Source: Gyromitra esculenta (Eukaryota; Ascomycota; Pezizomycetes; Pezizales; Discinaceae). From it: a DNA stretch of 64,000 nucleotides. The notes under the pieces are model-generated. The model had not been told where the DNA came from. It saw nothing but the letters and a program-made list of their open reading frames with translations, and did not search any database. Of this stretch, positions 1-9,446 are shown piece after piece (within the stretch, counting starts at the first letter, position 1; the number at the start of each line of letters is the position of its first letter). Position numbers and translations under genes: made by a program. Where the stretch lies: NCBI GenBank assembly GCA_038503075.1, contig JBCAML010000019.1, positions 558,001-622,000 of the forward strand. The letters are read 5' to 3'.

Positions 1-140
1 GCTACATGAAACTACAAAGTGTTCCCCATCCAAATTATCCTCCACACACACATCTGATACTGAGAACCCAGAAATAGAGAACGCTGACAAAGGAGAAAAA
101 GAAACCAGAGCAGGGTCACAAGGCGACTCTGGTTGAACTA
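1..140 (-). pseudogene. Gyp-1 pol, N-terminal fragment cut by window edge
   Basis: Minus-strand start of the pol frame of gypsy copy Gyp-1, reached by -1 frameshift from gag. It matches the region between gag and the aspartic protease in Gyp-2 (about 3,050-3,184) and in Gyp-3 (about 24,000-24,135). Protease, reverse transcriptase and integrase would lie left of the window. No enzyme motif is inside this piece, so the call rests on homology to the other two copies and on its position after gag. Confidence 0.7.
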
Positions 141-147
141 GTTTAAA
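103..147 (-). promoter_or_regulatory. -1 ribosomal frameshift signal, Gyp-1 gag/pol
   Basis: On the minus strand the gag frame ends TCT TTA AAC TAG, giving the slippery heptamer TTTAAAC (147-141) in the correct register just before the stop. Six bases later AACCAGAG (134-127) pairs perfectly with CTCTGGTT (110-103) around a 16-base loop. A -1 slip continues as CTA GTT CAA into the pol frame. The same layout with a different stem sequence occurs in Gyp-2 and Gyp-3. Confidence 0.85.
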
Positions 148-1385
148 GACTCAACTGAGTCTGTTGCGTCAAAGGCGGAAAAACGAGGTGGCAGGGGCGG
201 TGGAAAAACAGAGGAAGCAGGAGGGGCGGCGGGGGCGTTAATAGCGGCTCCTCTCATTGCGGGGCGTTTGGAGGCGGAGGGGCAGTTGGAGAAGATGTGT
301 CCTTCTCCAGCGCAGAACAGGCAGCGGTTATTGGTCTGTCTCCATGTTTTTTCTTCGGGCGACAGCTTCCTTCTTCCGTTGATCTGAACATAGCGTTGTT
401 CAGGGGCAGGGCGAGAGGTGGAGGTTCGGCCGAACGAGAGATCCATAGGGACAAGCCCTCCTGGGGCGAAAGATGAGGAAGCAGGGGTAAAGGCGGCGGG
501 GGCGGCGGCAGAGGCGGTGAACTGTCCCATGGTGTTACGGGCAGCGTTTTTCTTTTCTTCTCTTCTTGCTCGGATACGATTATCCAAGCGGAGGAGGAAG
601 GCGCAGAGGGAGGTGAAGGTGGTAGGAAAGTCGGCTACGGTCACTACGGCTTCTTTTAGCTCGTCTGACATTCCGAACTCCAAGGCATCGTTTTTTGCTG
701 ATTCATCGTAGTTCAACCGCCCCATGATTCGCTGAAAGTCGGCAAGGTAAGCAGAGAAATCTCGCTTCCCTTGTCGAAGCTGGTGTAGCTCGCGGCGGGC
801 CGTTCCGAGTGGGTCAGGGTCTCCGAAGGCTGTTTCCAAGGCGGTAATCAATTCGGCGGCGTTATTCCAAGTGGTAGTCCCGTCAGGGAGGACAGAGTGG
901 CGGATTTGTTCTAGGGCGGCTCCCTCGAGGCGGCTAATAGCATACAATATCATATTGTTGCTGCTGGAAAAGCGGTCGGCGTTAACCGAGAGCTTTGATC
1001 GGAGTTGCAGGACGAATCCGGGGAGTTTATCGCGAGATCCATTGAATTTATCTGGATCGGGCATCTTGTCCGAGCGGCCTCCTTGAGTGTGAGCAGGAGG
1101 GGGTGGTGGCGATGGTGCGGGTGGTGGGGGGGCTATGCTCTGAAGGCGGGCGACTTCTGCTTCGGCCGCCTGTAGTTGGGACTGGCAGGTATTGAATCTT
1201 GCCGTCATATTGTTCCGTTCTTGTATAGCTTCTTCCAGTTGTAGGTCTGCATACGTGAGGTTATCGACCCGTTGTTGGTAGTGTGATCGAATTTCCTCAT
1301 AGGCTGAGGCGAGGTCGGCGTTGGCGGCAGCCTGGAAGTTCTCGAAGGTTGGGAAAGTCCAGGGAGCGGGGGCGGGATTGGTCAT
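138..1385 (-). CDS. Gag-like capsid/nucleocapsid protein of Gyp-1
   Basis: Structural Gag protein of a Ty3/gypsy retrotransposon, about 415 aa from the ATG at 1385. The N-terminal third is Gln/Glu-rich and likely coiled coil, followed by a Pro-rich linker. The retrotransposon gag domain contains the blocks LPGFVLQLRSKL and REFHQLRQ-like REL HQLRQGKRDF. A C-terminal CCHC zinc knuckle CLFCAGEGHIFSNC fits C-x2-C-x4-H-x4-C and should bind the genomic RNA. The frame is open and unbroken, so this copy may be young. The open frame continues 25 codons upstream without ATG, so 1385 was chosen as start. The 5' LTR and primer-binding site lie directly upstream (1444-1864). Confidence 0.85.
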   Translation of the reverse strand: MTNPAPAPWTFPTFENFQAAANADLASAYEEIRSHYQQRVDNLTYADLQLEEAIQERNNMTARFNTCQSQLQAAEAEVARLQSIAPPPPAPSPPPPPAHTQGGRSDKMPDPDKFNGSRDKLPGFVLQLRSKLSVNADRFSSSNNMILYAISRLEGAALEQIRHSVLPDGTTTWNNAAELITALETAFGDPDPLGTARRELHQLRQGKRDFSAYLADFQRIMGRLNYDESAKNDALEFGMSDELKEAVVTVADFPTTFTSLCAFLLRLDNRIRARREEKKNAARNTMGQFTASAAAPAAFTPASSSFAPGGLVPMDLSFGRTSTSRPAPEQRYVQINGRRKLSPEEKTWRQTNNRCLFCAGEGHIFSNCPSASKRPAMRGAAINAPAAPPASSVFPPPLPPRFSAFDATDSVESLN

Positions 1386-1443
1386 GGTGGCGTTGGGGTT
1401 TGTATGGCAGCGTGTAAAAGCGGGGTAGAGGGTGTGGATGAGG

Positions 1444-1454
1444 AAGCAACGTAA
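1444..1454 (-). other. Primer-binding site of Gyp-1, self-priming type
   Basis: Immediately 3' of the 5' LTR the minus strand reads TT then ACGTTGCTT (1452-1444). That 9-mer is the reverse complement of AAGCAACGT inside the same LTR (1677-1669), just downstream of the TATA-like TATATAA region, where the transcript is expected to begin. There is no TGG tRNA-type start. This is the arrangement known from Tf1-type self-primed elements. Confidence 0.65.
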
Positions 1455-1864
1455 TCTCAAGGGGCGAGGTTTATCTCCAAGCTCTCAGGTATCCCCCGAG
1501 ATAAGCAGTGCTACTTGAAGAATAAACTAAGCGATGAGAGTGTTTTTACGAAGTTCCACAGGCTCTACGAAGTGTTCGAGTATAGAGGACTCGAGGACGG
1601 CGACAGCGTAAGGTTATCTGGTGTAACCGAGGTTTGTATTTGTAGAATACAAGAGTGTACGATAGAAGACGTTGCTTAAGGAAAGAGAAGAAAAAGTACA
1701 ACAAGAGGGGAAATCCCTTCGCTTATATACCCATTATCCAACCCTTTGATGACAAACGTATGACTCATTGTAAAGGAAACCAAGGGAAACATATAGAACG
1801 ATCAACAAAGCGACGCGACAAAACACTTATACTGCTAACCGAACAACCAGCAACCATCCATGAA
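1455..1864 (-). repeat. LTR-B, 5' LTR of Gyp-1 (410 bp)
   Basis: Transcribed leftward. Its ends are TTTCATGG at 1864 and CTTGAGA at 1455. It carries TATATAA, then TTAAGCAACGTC (presumed R start) and a U5 stem-loop near 1483. The right flank cttcc (1865-1869) should be one target duplication; the partner lies left of the window. It interrupts the Gyp-2 pol frame. The same LTR family recurs at 27,285-29,904 and 30,526-30,933. Confidence 0.8.
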
Positions 1865-3189
1865 ACTTCCGGACGTGGGTTTGGTGTTCGGCGAAGGTAT
1901 CACTGTAGATGAGAATATCATCTAGGTATGCCGTACAAAAAATATCTAGGTATTCGGTGAGGCAGTCATTCACGAATCGTTGGAAAGTTCCGGGGGCATT
2001 AGTTAGACCGAATGGCATAACCTGGTACTCATAAAGGCCATAGCGCGTGCGAAAAGCGGTTTTCCATTCATCCCCCTCTGCAATGCGCACTTGATGGTAT
2101 CCATCACGAAGGTCTAGCTTAGTATACCATTGTGCCTTTGCAAGTCGATCTAGGGTTTCACGGATGAGAGGGGAAGTATAGCGATCCTTAATGGTAATAG
2201 CATTAAGGCCTCGGTAATCCACACAGAGTCGTAGGGACCCATCAGCTTTTTTGACGAAAAGGACAGGGGATCCAGCAGGAGAGGAACTAGCGCGAATAAA
2301 TCCCTTCTCGAGGTTGTCTTCGATATACTTCTTCAGAACGATTAGTTCTTCCCGGGACATTCCATAGAGGGGTCCGAAAGGGGCATCCTTTCCCTCCATT
2401 AGTTGTATCTTATGATCATACGAACGGCGTGGGGGGAGTCCTTGAGCTTTACTTTTATCAAACATATCGAGGAAGTCGTGATATTCCTCTGGAATTCTAG
2501 ATTTCCATTCCTCTTTGGTTGTCGTTTGGTCTATGATTTTATTAATCTCATAGAGGGACATGGCGTAAGCTTGTGATGTCCGTTTCCTGGTGAGGGTTCT
2601 GAAGCTAGCGGCACCAATGAATGACATGTTGAGCCGAGGAGGTGTCGAAATGGCTGAGGTAGATACCGGAGGGGAGTATGGTGCGCAATGGGTTCTGCAG
2701 AGTTTAGAATTAAACTCAATGCGTTTTTTGGCGAAGTGGAGTTGGACGTCGTGGTAGTTCATCCATGGGATTCCGAGAACGAGAGGGTAATGTCCTAACT
2801 GGGTAACAAAGCAGGGGGCTTGTTCCTGGTGTTCTTGAATGGAGAGGTTGATGTTGGCAATATGGGTAATGTCTCCTGATGAGACTGGACGGCCATCAAT
2901 CACTTCAAGTTGCCTGGGGTTCTTTAAAGGTAGGAGAGGTAGGGAGTGGTGACTCGCAAAGTCTTTATCGATGAAGGCAAATCCTGAGGCTCCAGTGTCC
3001 AATAGTGCGTGAGTTTTAATGGTTTTATTATTATGGGAAATGTTACATGCTATAACAAAATGTTCCCCGTCCAATTGATCCTCCACGCACATATCCGATA
3101 CTGAAAAACCCGAAATAGAAAATGCCGACAATGGTAAAGAAATGGGAACCAAGGCAGGGTCACTGGTCAGCCTTGGTTGAACTAGTTTA
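1865..3189 (-). pseudogene. Gyp-2 pol: aspartic protease and reverse transcriptase, truncated by Gyp-1
   Basis: Polyprotein of a Ty3/gypsy element read in the -1 frame from the slip site. The protease active site is LLDTGASGFAF. The reverse transcriptase carries KLDLRDGYHQVRI, the block FGLTNAPGTFQ and the catalytic YLDD box (AYLDDILIYSD). The frame stays open until Gyp-1 inserts at 1864/1865, shortly after the YLDD box; RNase H and integrase are displaced left of the window. The insertion makes this copy non-autonomous. Homology is to Gyp-3 pol at 19.6-24.1 kb. Confidence 0.88.
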
Positions 3190-3191
3190 AA
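3147..3191 (-). promoter_or_regulatory. -1 ribosomal frameshift signal, Gyp-2 gag/pol
   Basis: Heptamer TTTAAAC at 3191-3185 in gag register, then the TAG stop (3184-3182) and a 6-base spacer. The perfect 9-bp stem AACCAAGGC (3178-3170) with GCCTTGGTT (3155-3147) follows, around a 14-base loop. Stem bases differ from Gyp-1 and Gyp-3 but pairing is kept. Confidence 0.87.
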
Positions 3192-4513
3192 GACTCATTT
3201 GAGGAGTCTGCTGATTCTAATGCAAAAAACTGGGGAGGAAGAGGTGGTGGTGGAAGAATGGAGGCGGGGGGCATTCTATTGGCGGGTGGTGCAGTGAGGG
3301 CTCCCCTCATAGTAGGTTTTTTAGGGGCAGAGGGACAGCTGGCGTAGGAGTGGTCGGGGGCGGCGCAGAACATACATTTCCCAGTGGAGCGGCGCCACTG
3401 TTTTTCTTCCTCCGAAAGCTTCCTTCTTCCATTTACCATCGTGTATCGTTGATCCTGCGGGGGGCGAGACAGGTTACTGGTTCTCCCGAAGGAGAGATCC
3501 ATTGGGGCAAGGCCACCTGGTACGAATGATGAGGCCGGGGTAAAGGGGGTCATCGCTTGAGAACTGAATTGTCCCATATTGTCTCTTGTATTGCCTCGTT
3601 TTTCGGCTTTTCGGGCTCGGATGCGATTGTCCAGGCGGGTAAGGGTGGTGATCATTTCCCCGAGGTTATTGGGGACAGCGGTGGCAAATACCATGGCTTC
3701 TTTTAGCTCTTCTGACATTCCGTGCTCCAAGGCATCCATCTTCGAATTTTCATCGAAGTTGAGTTGGCCCATGATGCGTTGGAAATCAGCCAGGTAAACT
3801 GAGAAGTCGCGTTTTCCTTGGCGGAGCTGATGAAGTTCCCTTCGTGCGGTACCGGTGGGATCGGGGTCTCCAAAGGCAGTTTCCAATGCGGCAATGAGAG
3901 CGGCTGCACTGGTCCAGGTGGTGAGGCCAGAGGGAAGGACTGTGTGTCGAACTTGTTCCAGGGCGGCTCCTTCTAGGCGGTTAATGGTATAGAGAATCAT
4001 GGTATTTTCATCCGCGAATCGGTCTCTGTTAACAGCGAGTTTTGAACGAAGTTGGAGGATGAAGCCGGGGAGTTTGACTCTAGATCCGTCGAATTTCTCT
4101 GGATCGGGCATGCGTTCGGAGCGGTGGGTAGAAGGTGTCGGCGGTGGGGGAGTAGCAGTGAGGTTTGGTGGAGCCGGAGGGGCTGAGAGGTTTGCGCGGG
4201 CTTCATTTCGTTCTTGGCGGAGTCTAGCGATAAGGCTGGCGGCTTCTGTAACCCTTTGATCCTGTTGCGTAGCGTGTCGGAGGGCATTGTCGATTTGAAT
4301 TTGAGCCGTATTAAGTCTTATTTCCGCATCTTTCTCGTTATCCTGAAGGATGCTTATTTGGTCTTCCAGGCTCTGGTTTAGTTCTCGAAGTTGATTGTAC
4401 AGTTCAACTGGGTCGTCTCTGTATGCTTTGGCAAAGGCTTCTTTAGTGGGGAAGCCTGAGGCTGCGACGGCGGCTCCTTCTGTGTTGGAGGAGGGGTCAA
4501 CGGGGGAACTCAT
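3182..4513 (-). CDS. Gag-like protein of Gyp-2
   Basis: 443-aa Gag protein from ATG 4513, uninterrupted. The N-terminal 130 residues are rich in Gln, Glu and Arg with heptad-like spacing (probable coiled coil), followed by a Pro/Thr linker. The conserved gag domain has LPGFILQLRSKL and RELHQLRQGKRDFSVYLADF. The C-terminal zinc knuckle is CMFCAAPDHSYASC (C-x2-C-x4-H-x4-C). It is clearly homologous to the Gyp-1 Gag along its length but divergent in the linker. It packages the element RNA into cytoplasmic particles. Pol follows by -1 frameshift at the last sense codon. Confidence 0.87.
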   Translation of the reverse strand: MSSPVDPSSNTEGAAVAASGFPTKEAFAKAYRDDPVELYNQLRELNQSLEDQISILQDNEKDAEIRLNTAQIQIDNALRHATQQDQRVTEAASLIARLRQERNEARANLSAPPAPPNLTATPPPPTPSTHRSERMPDPEKFDGSRVKLPGFILQLRSKLAVNRDRFADENTMILYTINRLEGAALEQVRHTVLPSGLTTWTSAAALIAALETAFGDPDPTGTARRELHQLRQGKRDFSVYLADFQRIMGQLNFDENSKMDALEHGMSEELKEAMVFATAVPNNLGEMITTLTRLDNRIRARKAEKRGNTRDNMGQFSSQAMTPFTPASSFVPGGLAPMDLSFGRTSNLSRPPQDQRYTMVNGRRKLSEEEKQWRRSTGKCMFCAAPDHSYASCPSAPKKPTMRGALTAPPANRMPPASILPPPPLPPQFFALESADSSNESLN

Positions 4514-4544
4514 GATGAGTTAGCGGTAGGAGGTGTAGATGAGC

Positions 4545-4555
4545 AAGCAACGTAA
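4545..4555 (-). other. Primer-binding site of Gyp-2, self-priming type
   Basis: Two bases after the LTR end the minus strand reads ACGTTGCTT (4553-4545), complementary to AAGCAACGT in the LTR R region (plus-strand ACGTTGCTT at about 4,783-4,791). The layout is the same as in Gyp-1. Confidence 0.65.
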
Positions 4556-4965
4556 TCTCACGGATGGCTTCTCGTTAAGCCCTTCAGTATCCCTGAAGGT
4601 GAGCAGTGCTACTTAAGCGAGAAACCAATACGTTCGAGGAGTGCGGTATAGTCTACAGGTCCTACGAAGAGTATACTTCAAGGCGAAGTATCGGTGATGT
4701 TTCACAGCGGCAGCGAGGATTCTTAAGGTAGAATCGAAGTAGAATTATAACGGATACAGCAGAAGTGAAACGAGAACGTTGCTTAAGAAAAGAAGAAAAG
4801 AAGTACGAAGAGCAAACAAAATCCTTCACTTAAATACCCCGCTTTTACCCAACAAAACCCAATAACCGATAACACCCGAAATACAATAACATTATCTTAC
4901 AACCGAAAAGCACAACAACCATATATTCGAACCCTGGCCCTATATCCAATCCTTAATCCGTGAAA
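4556..4965 (-). repeat. LTR-A, 5' LTR of Gyp-2 (410 bp)
   Basis: Leftward-transcribed LTR of the most abundant family here. Ends on its own strand are TTTCACGG (4965) and CCGTGAGA (4556). It contains a TATTTAAG TATA box, TTAAGCAACGTTC and the U5 stem CTTCAG/CTGAAG. It is inserted in an older LTR-A relic to the right. Confidence 0.85.
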
Positions 4966-4970
4966 CAGCG

Positions 4971-5229
4971 AGGGTTCTGAGGTAGAACCGAGATTGTATT
5001 TCTGACGAGTACAGGAGAAGGTAAACGAGAACGTTGCTTAAGGAAAGAAGAGAAAAGAACACACAAACAGCAAAACTCCTCCGCTTATATACCCCGCTTT
5101 TCCGTCGCACAAACAACAACCCACCAATAACCAAAACACAACCGAACAACAAAGCCATTATAACCGAACAACCTTTTTACTACTACCAACAACTTTATCC
5201 TACCTCGTTACCCGGTCCCATCCGTGAAA
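4971..5229 (-). repeat. LTR-A relic, 5' half (U3/R) only
   Basis: Matches the U3-R half of LTR-A (TATATACCCCGC, ACGTTGCTTAAGG on the plus strand) and ends in ccgtgaaa at 5229. The U5 half was separated by the Gyp-2 insertion. It abuts the 3' part of LINE-2. Confidence 0.75.
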
Positions 5230-5234
5230 CGGAT

Positions 5235-5421
5235 ATAGTTGACGATCGGTTGCAATTGTATAGGGTTGTTCCAGATGTCCTCAATAGAGATTAGGTCAGG
5301 GATGAACTTTTCTCTGGCTTCTGCCGTAGCGGGGCAGCGGAGGATGGCATGCTCAAGGTCTTCATCTTCTTCTTGGCATCTGGGGCAGCGTTTGGAGAGG
5401 CCCTGGGAGTGCCAGGACTGG
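5235..5421 (-). pseudogene. LINE-2 ORF2, C-terminal zinc-finger fragment
   Basis: The minus-strand frame reads RCPRCQEEDEDLEHAILRCP, a C-x2-C-x9-H-x4-C C-terminal motif usual in non-LTR reverse transcriptases. It is the continuation of the ORF2 frame at 7,453-9,446, separated by the LINE-1 insertion. The 16-bp target duplication ggagtgccaggactgg is present at 5406-5421 and 7437-7452. The element's true 3' end is lost at the LTR relic (5229). Confidence 0.75.
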
Positions 5422-7436
5422 TTTTTTTTTTTTTTTTGTTTAAATCATTTGATTATTGTTTCTAGGTACAAAACCGCTTATGCAACACAAAGGTTATGAA
5501 GTCAAAAAACCTATCCCCATCAAGTAGGCACCCTTATCCGCCTGGGTAACAAAAGAGAACACAAAAGAGAAGCGAACTAAGTACTTCCAAAAGAACAAGA
5601 CGATGTTCCTGCGATAAAACGACTTAAAAGTGCAGGGAAAGTTGACAGCGTATGCCTATGAGAGTAAAGAGATTTGCCGCCAACAACTGAAAAACAATGA
5701 GAAACCATAGAAGAAAGTCTATAGTAAAGCCACAAAGGAAGCAGAGAGTAGCCAGAAAAAGGTTTCAATCAAAGTTTGTAGGGGTTGGGAAAGTATTGGT
5801 GAAGCGACCTAAAGGTCCATCTGGTCATCTGCTGGGGGGGGCGGTGAGGCCTTTGAAGGGCGTGATGGGCAGCTGTTCAGGTGTGACTCATGGGGTCCGT
5901 CACAGTTGACACACTTAACAAGAGTGTGAGAGCAGGGGCGGCCTTTAATTGAGCAAGTGAGGGTGGGGCAGGTATGGGCTGCAGTGGGATGAAGTCCAAC
6001 ACACCAGCGACAGCATGGTTGGTTGGGACATTTGTTTGTGTGGTGTCCAAATTTGTGACATTGGGAACACTGGGTGGAGGGTCCAAAACGGAGTTTGCGT
6101 TCAGCTCGGACAGTGGTGGAAAAAGCAGAAAGGCGTGTGCGATTAGCGATCTCATTAGCTTTGGGGCCAGAGAGTGTGATGACAATGGAGGAAACTGTTT
6201 TTCCTCTTCATTTTTCTGGTAGGGTGAGCCATCTTGGGGGTGTGTCCATGGTTAGGCCAGGGTTGAAGTTGCAGAGCTCTTGCTGAATGGCAGAGGGTTC
6301 CATTGAAGTAGGAATACCATGGACAATGAGTTGGTGCAATGGTTCGTCAAGGTGTAGGGAGCGAGCTCCTGGGATGATGTGGAGAAATTGACCAACTTTC
6401 CTGTAATGGGTGTTGGCAAACATATTGTTCATGACCGTCAACGACACATTCTGGGAATGTGTGTCTATTGCCACAGACTGGATGGTGATGGAACCAATGG
6501 CAGAGTTGAGTTTATCTCTGAGTTCCGTAGGTGACCCTTGGGAAAGGGGAGAGCCGTCGCGTTTGACAATCAAACGGCGTGCGCGCATGGTGGGGGTGAT
6601 GTTGAGAGGGGAGACCTGAGTCTTAGGGGCAGGTGCAGAGGCAGCCTGTTTGGTCTTTGCTGGTGGGGGCTTTCTCTTGGGTTTGCTGGCTGCCACCTGA
6701 GCCCATTGCAGGGGCTTTGGGATAGGAGGAGGTGCTTGGGTAGCAATAGCAGGAGCAGGAGGAAGAGGAGCACTGGGTGCAGGTGGTTCTGAGGGCACTG
6801 CCTTCCCTACTGTGAGTAGTAGGTGGTCACGCTCTAGTTTGCTCAAAGTCGGAGACTCTGGAAACATGTCTGGGAGAGGTGCAGGGGCTGGTTTGCTTGC
6901 TGCTTCCTTGAGGGTAGTGATTTCCCCTTGTAGATGCTGTATCATATCAAGGAGTTTTTGGAAGTGGAGGAGGTTGAACTTGTCAGCTCTAGCTAGAGCG
7001 TTGCAAACGTCAAACCCAAATGCTGGCTCATTTCCTTGATGAGTGGTAATGGCCTCTCCTGTTTTATTCCAGAGGCCCGCCCAGTGGGTTGGCTTTCCAA
7101 AAACAGGAGTGGATGGGGGAGAGGTGTCAGCTCTCTGTCTTTTCAATGGTGAGGGTGTTCTTGGATCCGCCGCAGATGAAGAAGAGGAGGCAACGAATGG
7201 GTTTGGAGTTCCCTCAACCTGATGATGGGGGAAGATGGGTGTGAACATGTTGCCTTTACCTTTGGGAGGCATTGCAACCGTGGGTTGTTGTGTAAACGAT
7301 GATCTAAATCGTTTGTAAAAGAGGGGTAATGGAATGAAGCCAAGTGCTAAAGACTTCTGGCTGTGTGTAACGCTGTTGCAATGCAAAAGGTGGTGGTGAA
7401 TTTTCAATCGAAGAGGTTGTAGCGGGGACGGAGGAT
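5422..7436 (-). mobile_element. LINE-1: non-autonomous ORF1-only LINE (about 2.0 kb)
   Basis: Minus-strand retroposon with all ends visible: a 3' poly(A) seen as 16 T at 5422-5437, a 3'UTR to about 5,808, a single ORF1 and a 5'UTR ending GGGGACGGAGGAT-like at about 7,436. It is flanked by a perfect 16-bp target duplication (5406-5421, 7437-7452). No endonuclease or reverse transcriptase is present. It matches LINE-3 (12,315-14,304) over the whole length, including the 3'UTR, so the short form is a reproducible element and not a local deletion. It was inserted into LINE-2 ORF2. Confidence 0.85.
5809..7272 (-). pseudogene. LINE-1 ORF1 (Gag-like) with one nonsense codon
   Basis: 488-codon frame from ATG 7272 to TAG 5809-5811, homologous to LINE-3 ORF1. 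It has a Ser/Pro-rich N-terminus with a KRQRADTSPPS basic patch, a Pro/Ala linker, a conserved RNA-binding-like domain, then CCHC knuckles (CSQCHKFGHHTNKC). At 6210-6208 the CGA Arg codon found in LINE-3 is TGA, a C-to-T change that truncates the protein at codon 355 before the zinc knuckles. I see no other frame break. The protein would coat LINE RNA. Confidence 0.8.
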
Positions 7437-7452
7437 GGAGTGCCAGGACTGG

Positions 7453-9446
7453 TGTGCGGCGAGGTAGCTTTTGTGGGCCCAGAATTAGTGTAGTCTCCCA
7501 CTCATATATCGATCTAATCTCATGAAGGTTGGTGCACCGCTGGAGAGAGGGGTGGTGTAGTAACTGGGTGGGGGGCGTGAAGTAGCCCAAAGAGTCATGG
7601 TAAGGTCGTAGACCATCTCTGGGCTGATGATGGGTGGTTCAGAGGAGGGTGTGAGGTTGCCTTGTAGTGCGTTGTTGATCATAACACACAGTTGGTCAAT
7701 TGGGAGTGGCTTGTTGGTTTTGGCTTTGGATGTCCATGTTTTCAAGTTTGTTGAAATACCTAGGAGTAGGCGGCGGTGTGATGGTGCTCTGAAGGAGTCC
7801 TGAAGTGGGAAATTACTGGGGAACCTGCCTGAGACAGGGTTGTGATGTGGTGATGCAGCCATGCTGCGAATGGCAAATTGGAGACGGTATTTGTAGCAAA
7901 GTACATTGATTGGAAGCAAGGCCGCGTTGGGACATAGGGTGAGGGAGTTGGTTGATGTGAAGCAGTTGGTGACCCAGCGAAGTACTTTGTCCCAAAGGCG
8001 TTGGAGAAGGGTGAGGGAGGAGTTGCTGGGTGTGAAGACAGCAGAGCCATAGAGCATTGTGGGGAGGATGACAGCCTGGGCCAGTCTTCTGTTATTGTAT
8101 GAGGTGAGTCCTGTTCCAGCTGGAGACAGGCAGCGGAGGAGGAGGAATGTTTTGTTAGCTTTCAAAAAGCGTTGTTTGAAGTGATGGAATGGTGACAAAT
8201 TGGCTTCAAACCAAAGGCCAATCCATTTGACAACTTTGAGAGGGAAGAAGAGATTGTTATTGAGGGAGATGGGGAGATTGCAGAAAGGCAATTGATCTCT
8301 TTCTGTTCTCCAATGGATGAAATCTGTTTTGGCGATAGAAAAAGAGATGTCTTGTACTGATCCCACACGTTGCAGGTAGTTCCAGGCTCGTTGGAGTTGT
8401 TGTATGTTGGATCTTTCTGAGGAGGATGCAACAGTGAGGCTGAAGTTGTCAACATAGGAGAGGGTGATGCCTTTTGCTAGTTTGACCTGATGGAGTGGGG
8501 CGACATAGATGATGAAGAGGAGAGGTGAGATTGGTGAACCCTGAGGTACACCTACCTCTATTGGCTCAAAGGTGAAAGGACTACCTTTGAAGAGTAGGTG
8601 ACAGAATCTATTGGAGAGGAAGGAGAGGACCCAGTGAACAAGGTATTCAGGAGTGTCTCTTTTCCTCAGCTGTTTGGCAAGGGTGTTGGCTCTGATATTG
8701 TCAAAGCCTCCTTTGATGTCTAAAAAGAGTGATGAAACCTTGCGTCCAGATGCCTTAAGTAGTTTGATTTCAAGGAGAAGTGTTGTTCTGGCATCAGAGA
8801 TGCTTCTGCCTGGGAGTGATCCTAGTTGATTGGGGTGGATGAGGCCAGCAGTGAGGGCATGGTCGTAGAGGCGGAATGCAGCAATACGTTCCAAGATCTT
8901 GGAGATTGTTTCCAAGAGAACAATAATGCGGAAAGAGGATGGTTCACTGTAGGAAGATTTGCCGGCTTTGGGTAGGACAATGCCGTTGGCTGCTTTGAGT
9001 GAGCTGGGGTGGATGCCATATTGTAAGAGGGGGGTGAGAAGTGATGCAATTGCTTCCAGATTAAAAGTGTGGATGTGTTTCCAGACTCCATATGGGATTT
9101 GGTCGGGGCCTGGGGTGGAGGTGTTGGAGGATTTACTGAGTGCTTTGGATACTTCTTCTGTTGTAACGGGTGGTACGTTGTGATGGAGGAAGCATGGAGG
9201 GGTGGGTGTTGGTGGTTGTGGTGGGAAAAAGTGTGAGATAAGTGCTTTATTGAGTTGGATAGGGGAAGTAATGTTTGGGAAGGAGGGGAGGTTATCAACA
9301 TCTTTAGGTTTTTTCATTCGATTGGCTGCCCAGAGGTCTTTAACACCAGCGTTGCTGATGAATTCATTCCAGTGTTTTGCTTTGGCTTTTTTAATTGCGC
9401 CAAAGTAGGCATACCTTGCTGATTTTAGTTCGAAGTTAGTTGCCAT
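7453..9446 (-). pseudogene. LINE-2 ORF2, reverse transcriptase portion (inactivated)
   Basis: Non-LTR reverse transcriptase of Tad-like type. The conserved blocks are TPGPDQIPYGVWK, FRIIVLLETISKILERI, SLFLDIKGGFDNI and VGVPQGSPISPLLF. The catalytic box reads YVDN instead of the expected YVDD/FADD, so the second Asp is Asn. A TAA stop lies at 7485-7487, after which the frame continues into the C-terminal zinc finger at 5,235-5,421. The endonuclease half is in another frame at 9,425-9,446, which marks a frameshift. Three lesions make this a dead copy. It is part of LINE-2, which carries the LINE-1 insertion. Confidence 0.85.
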
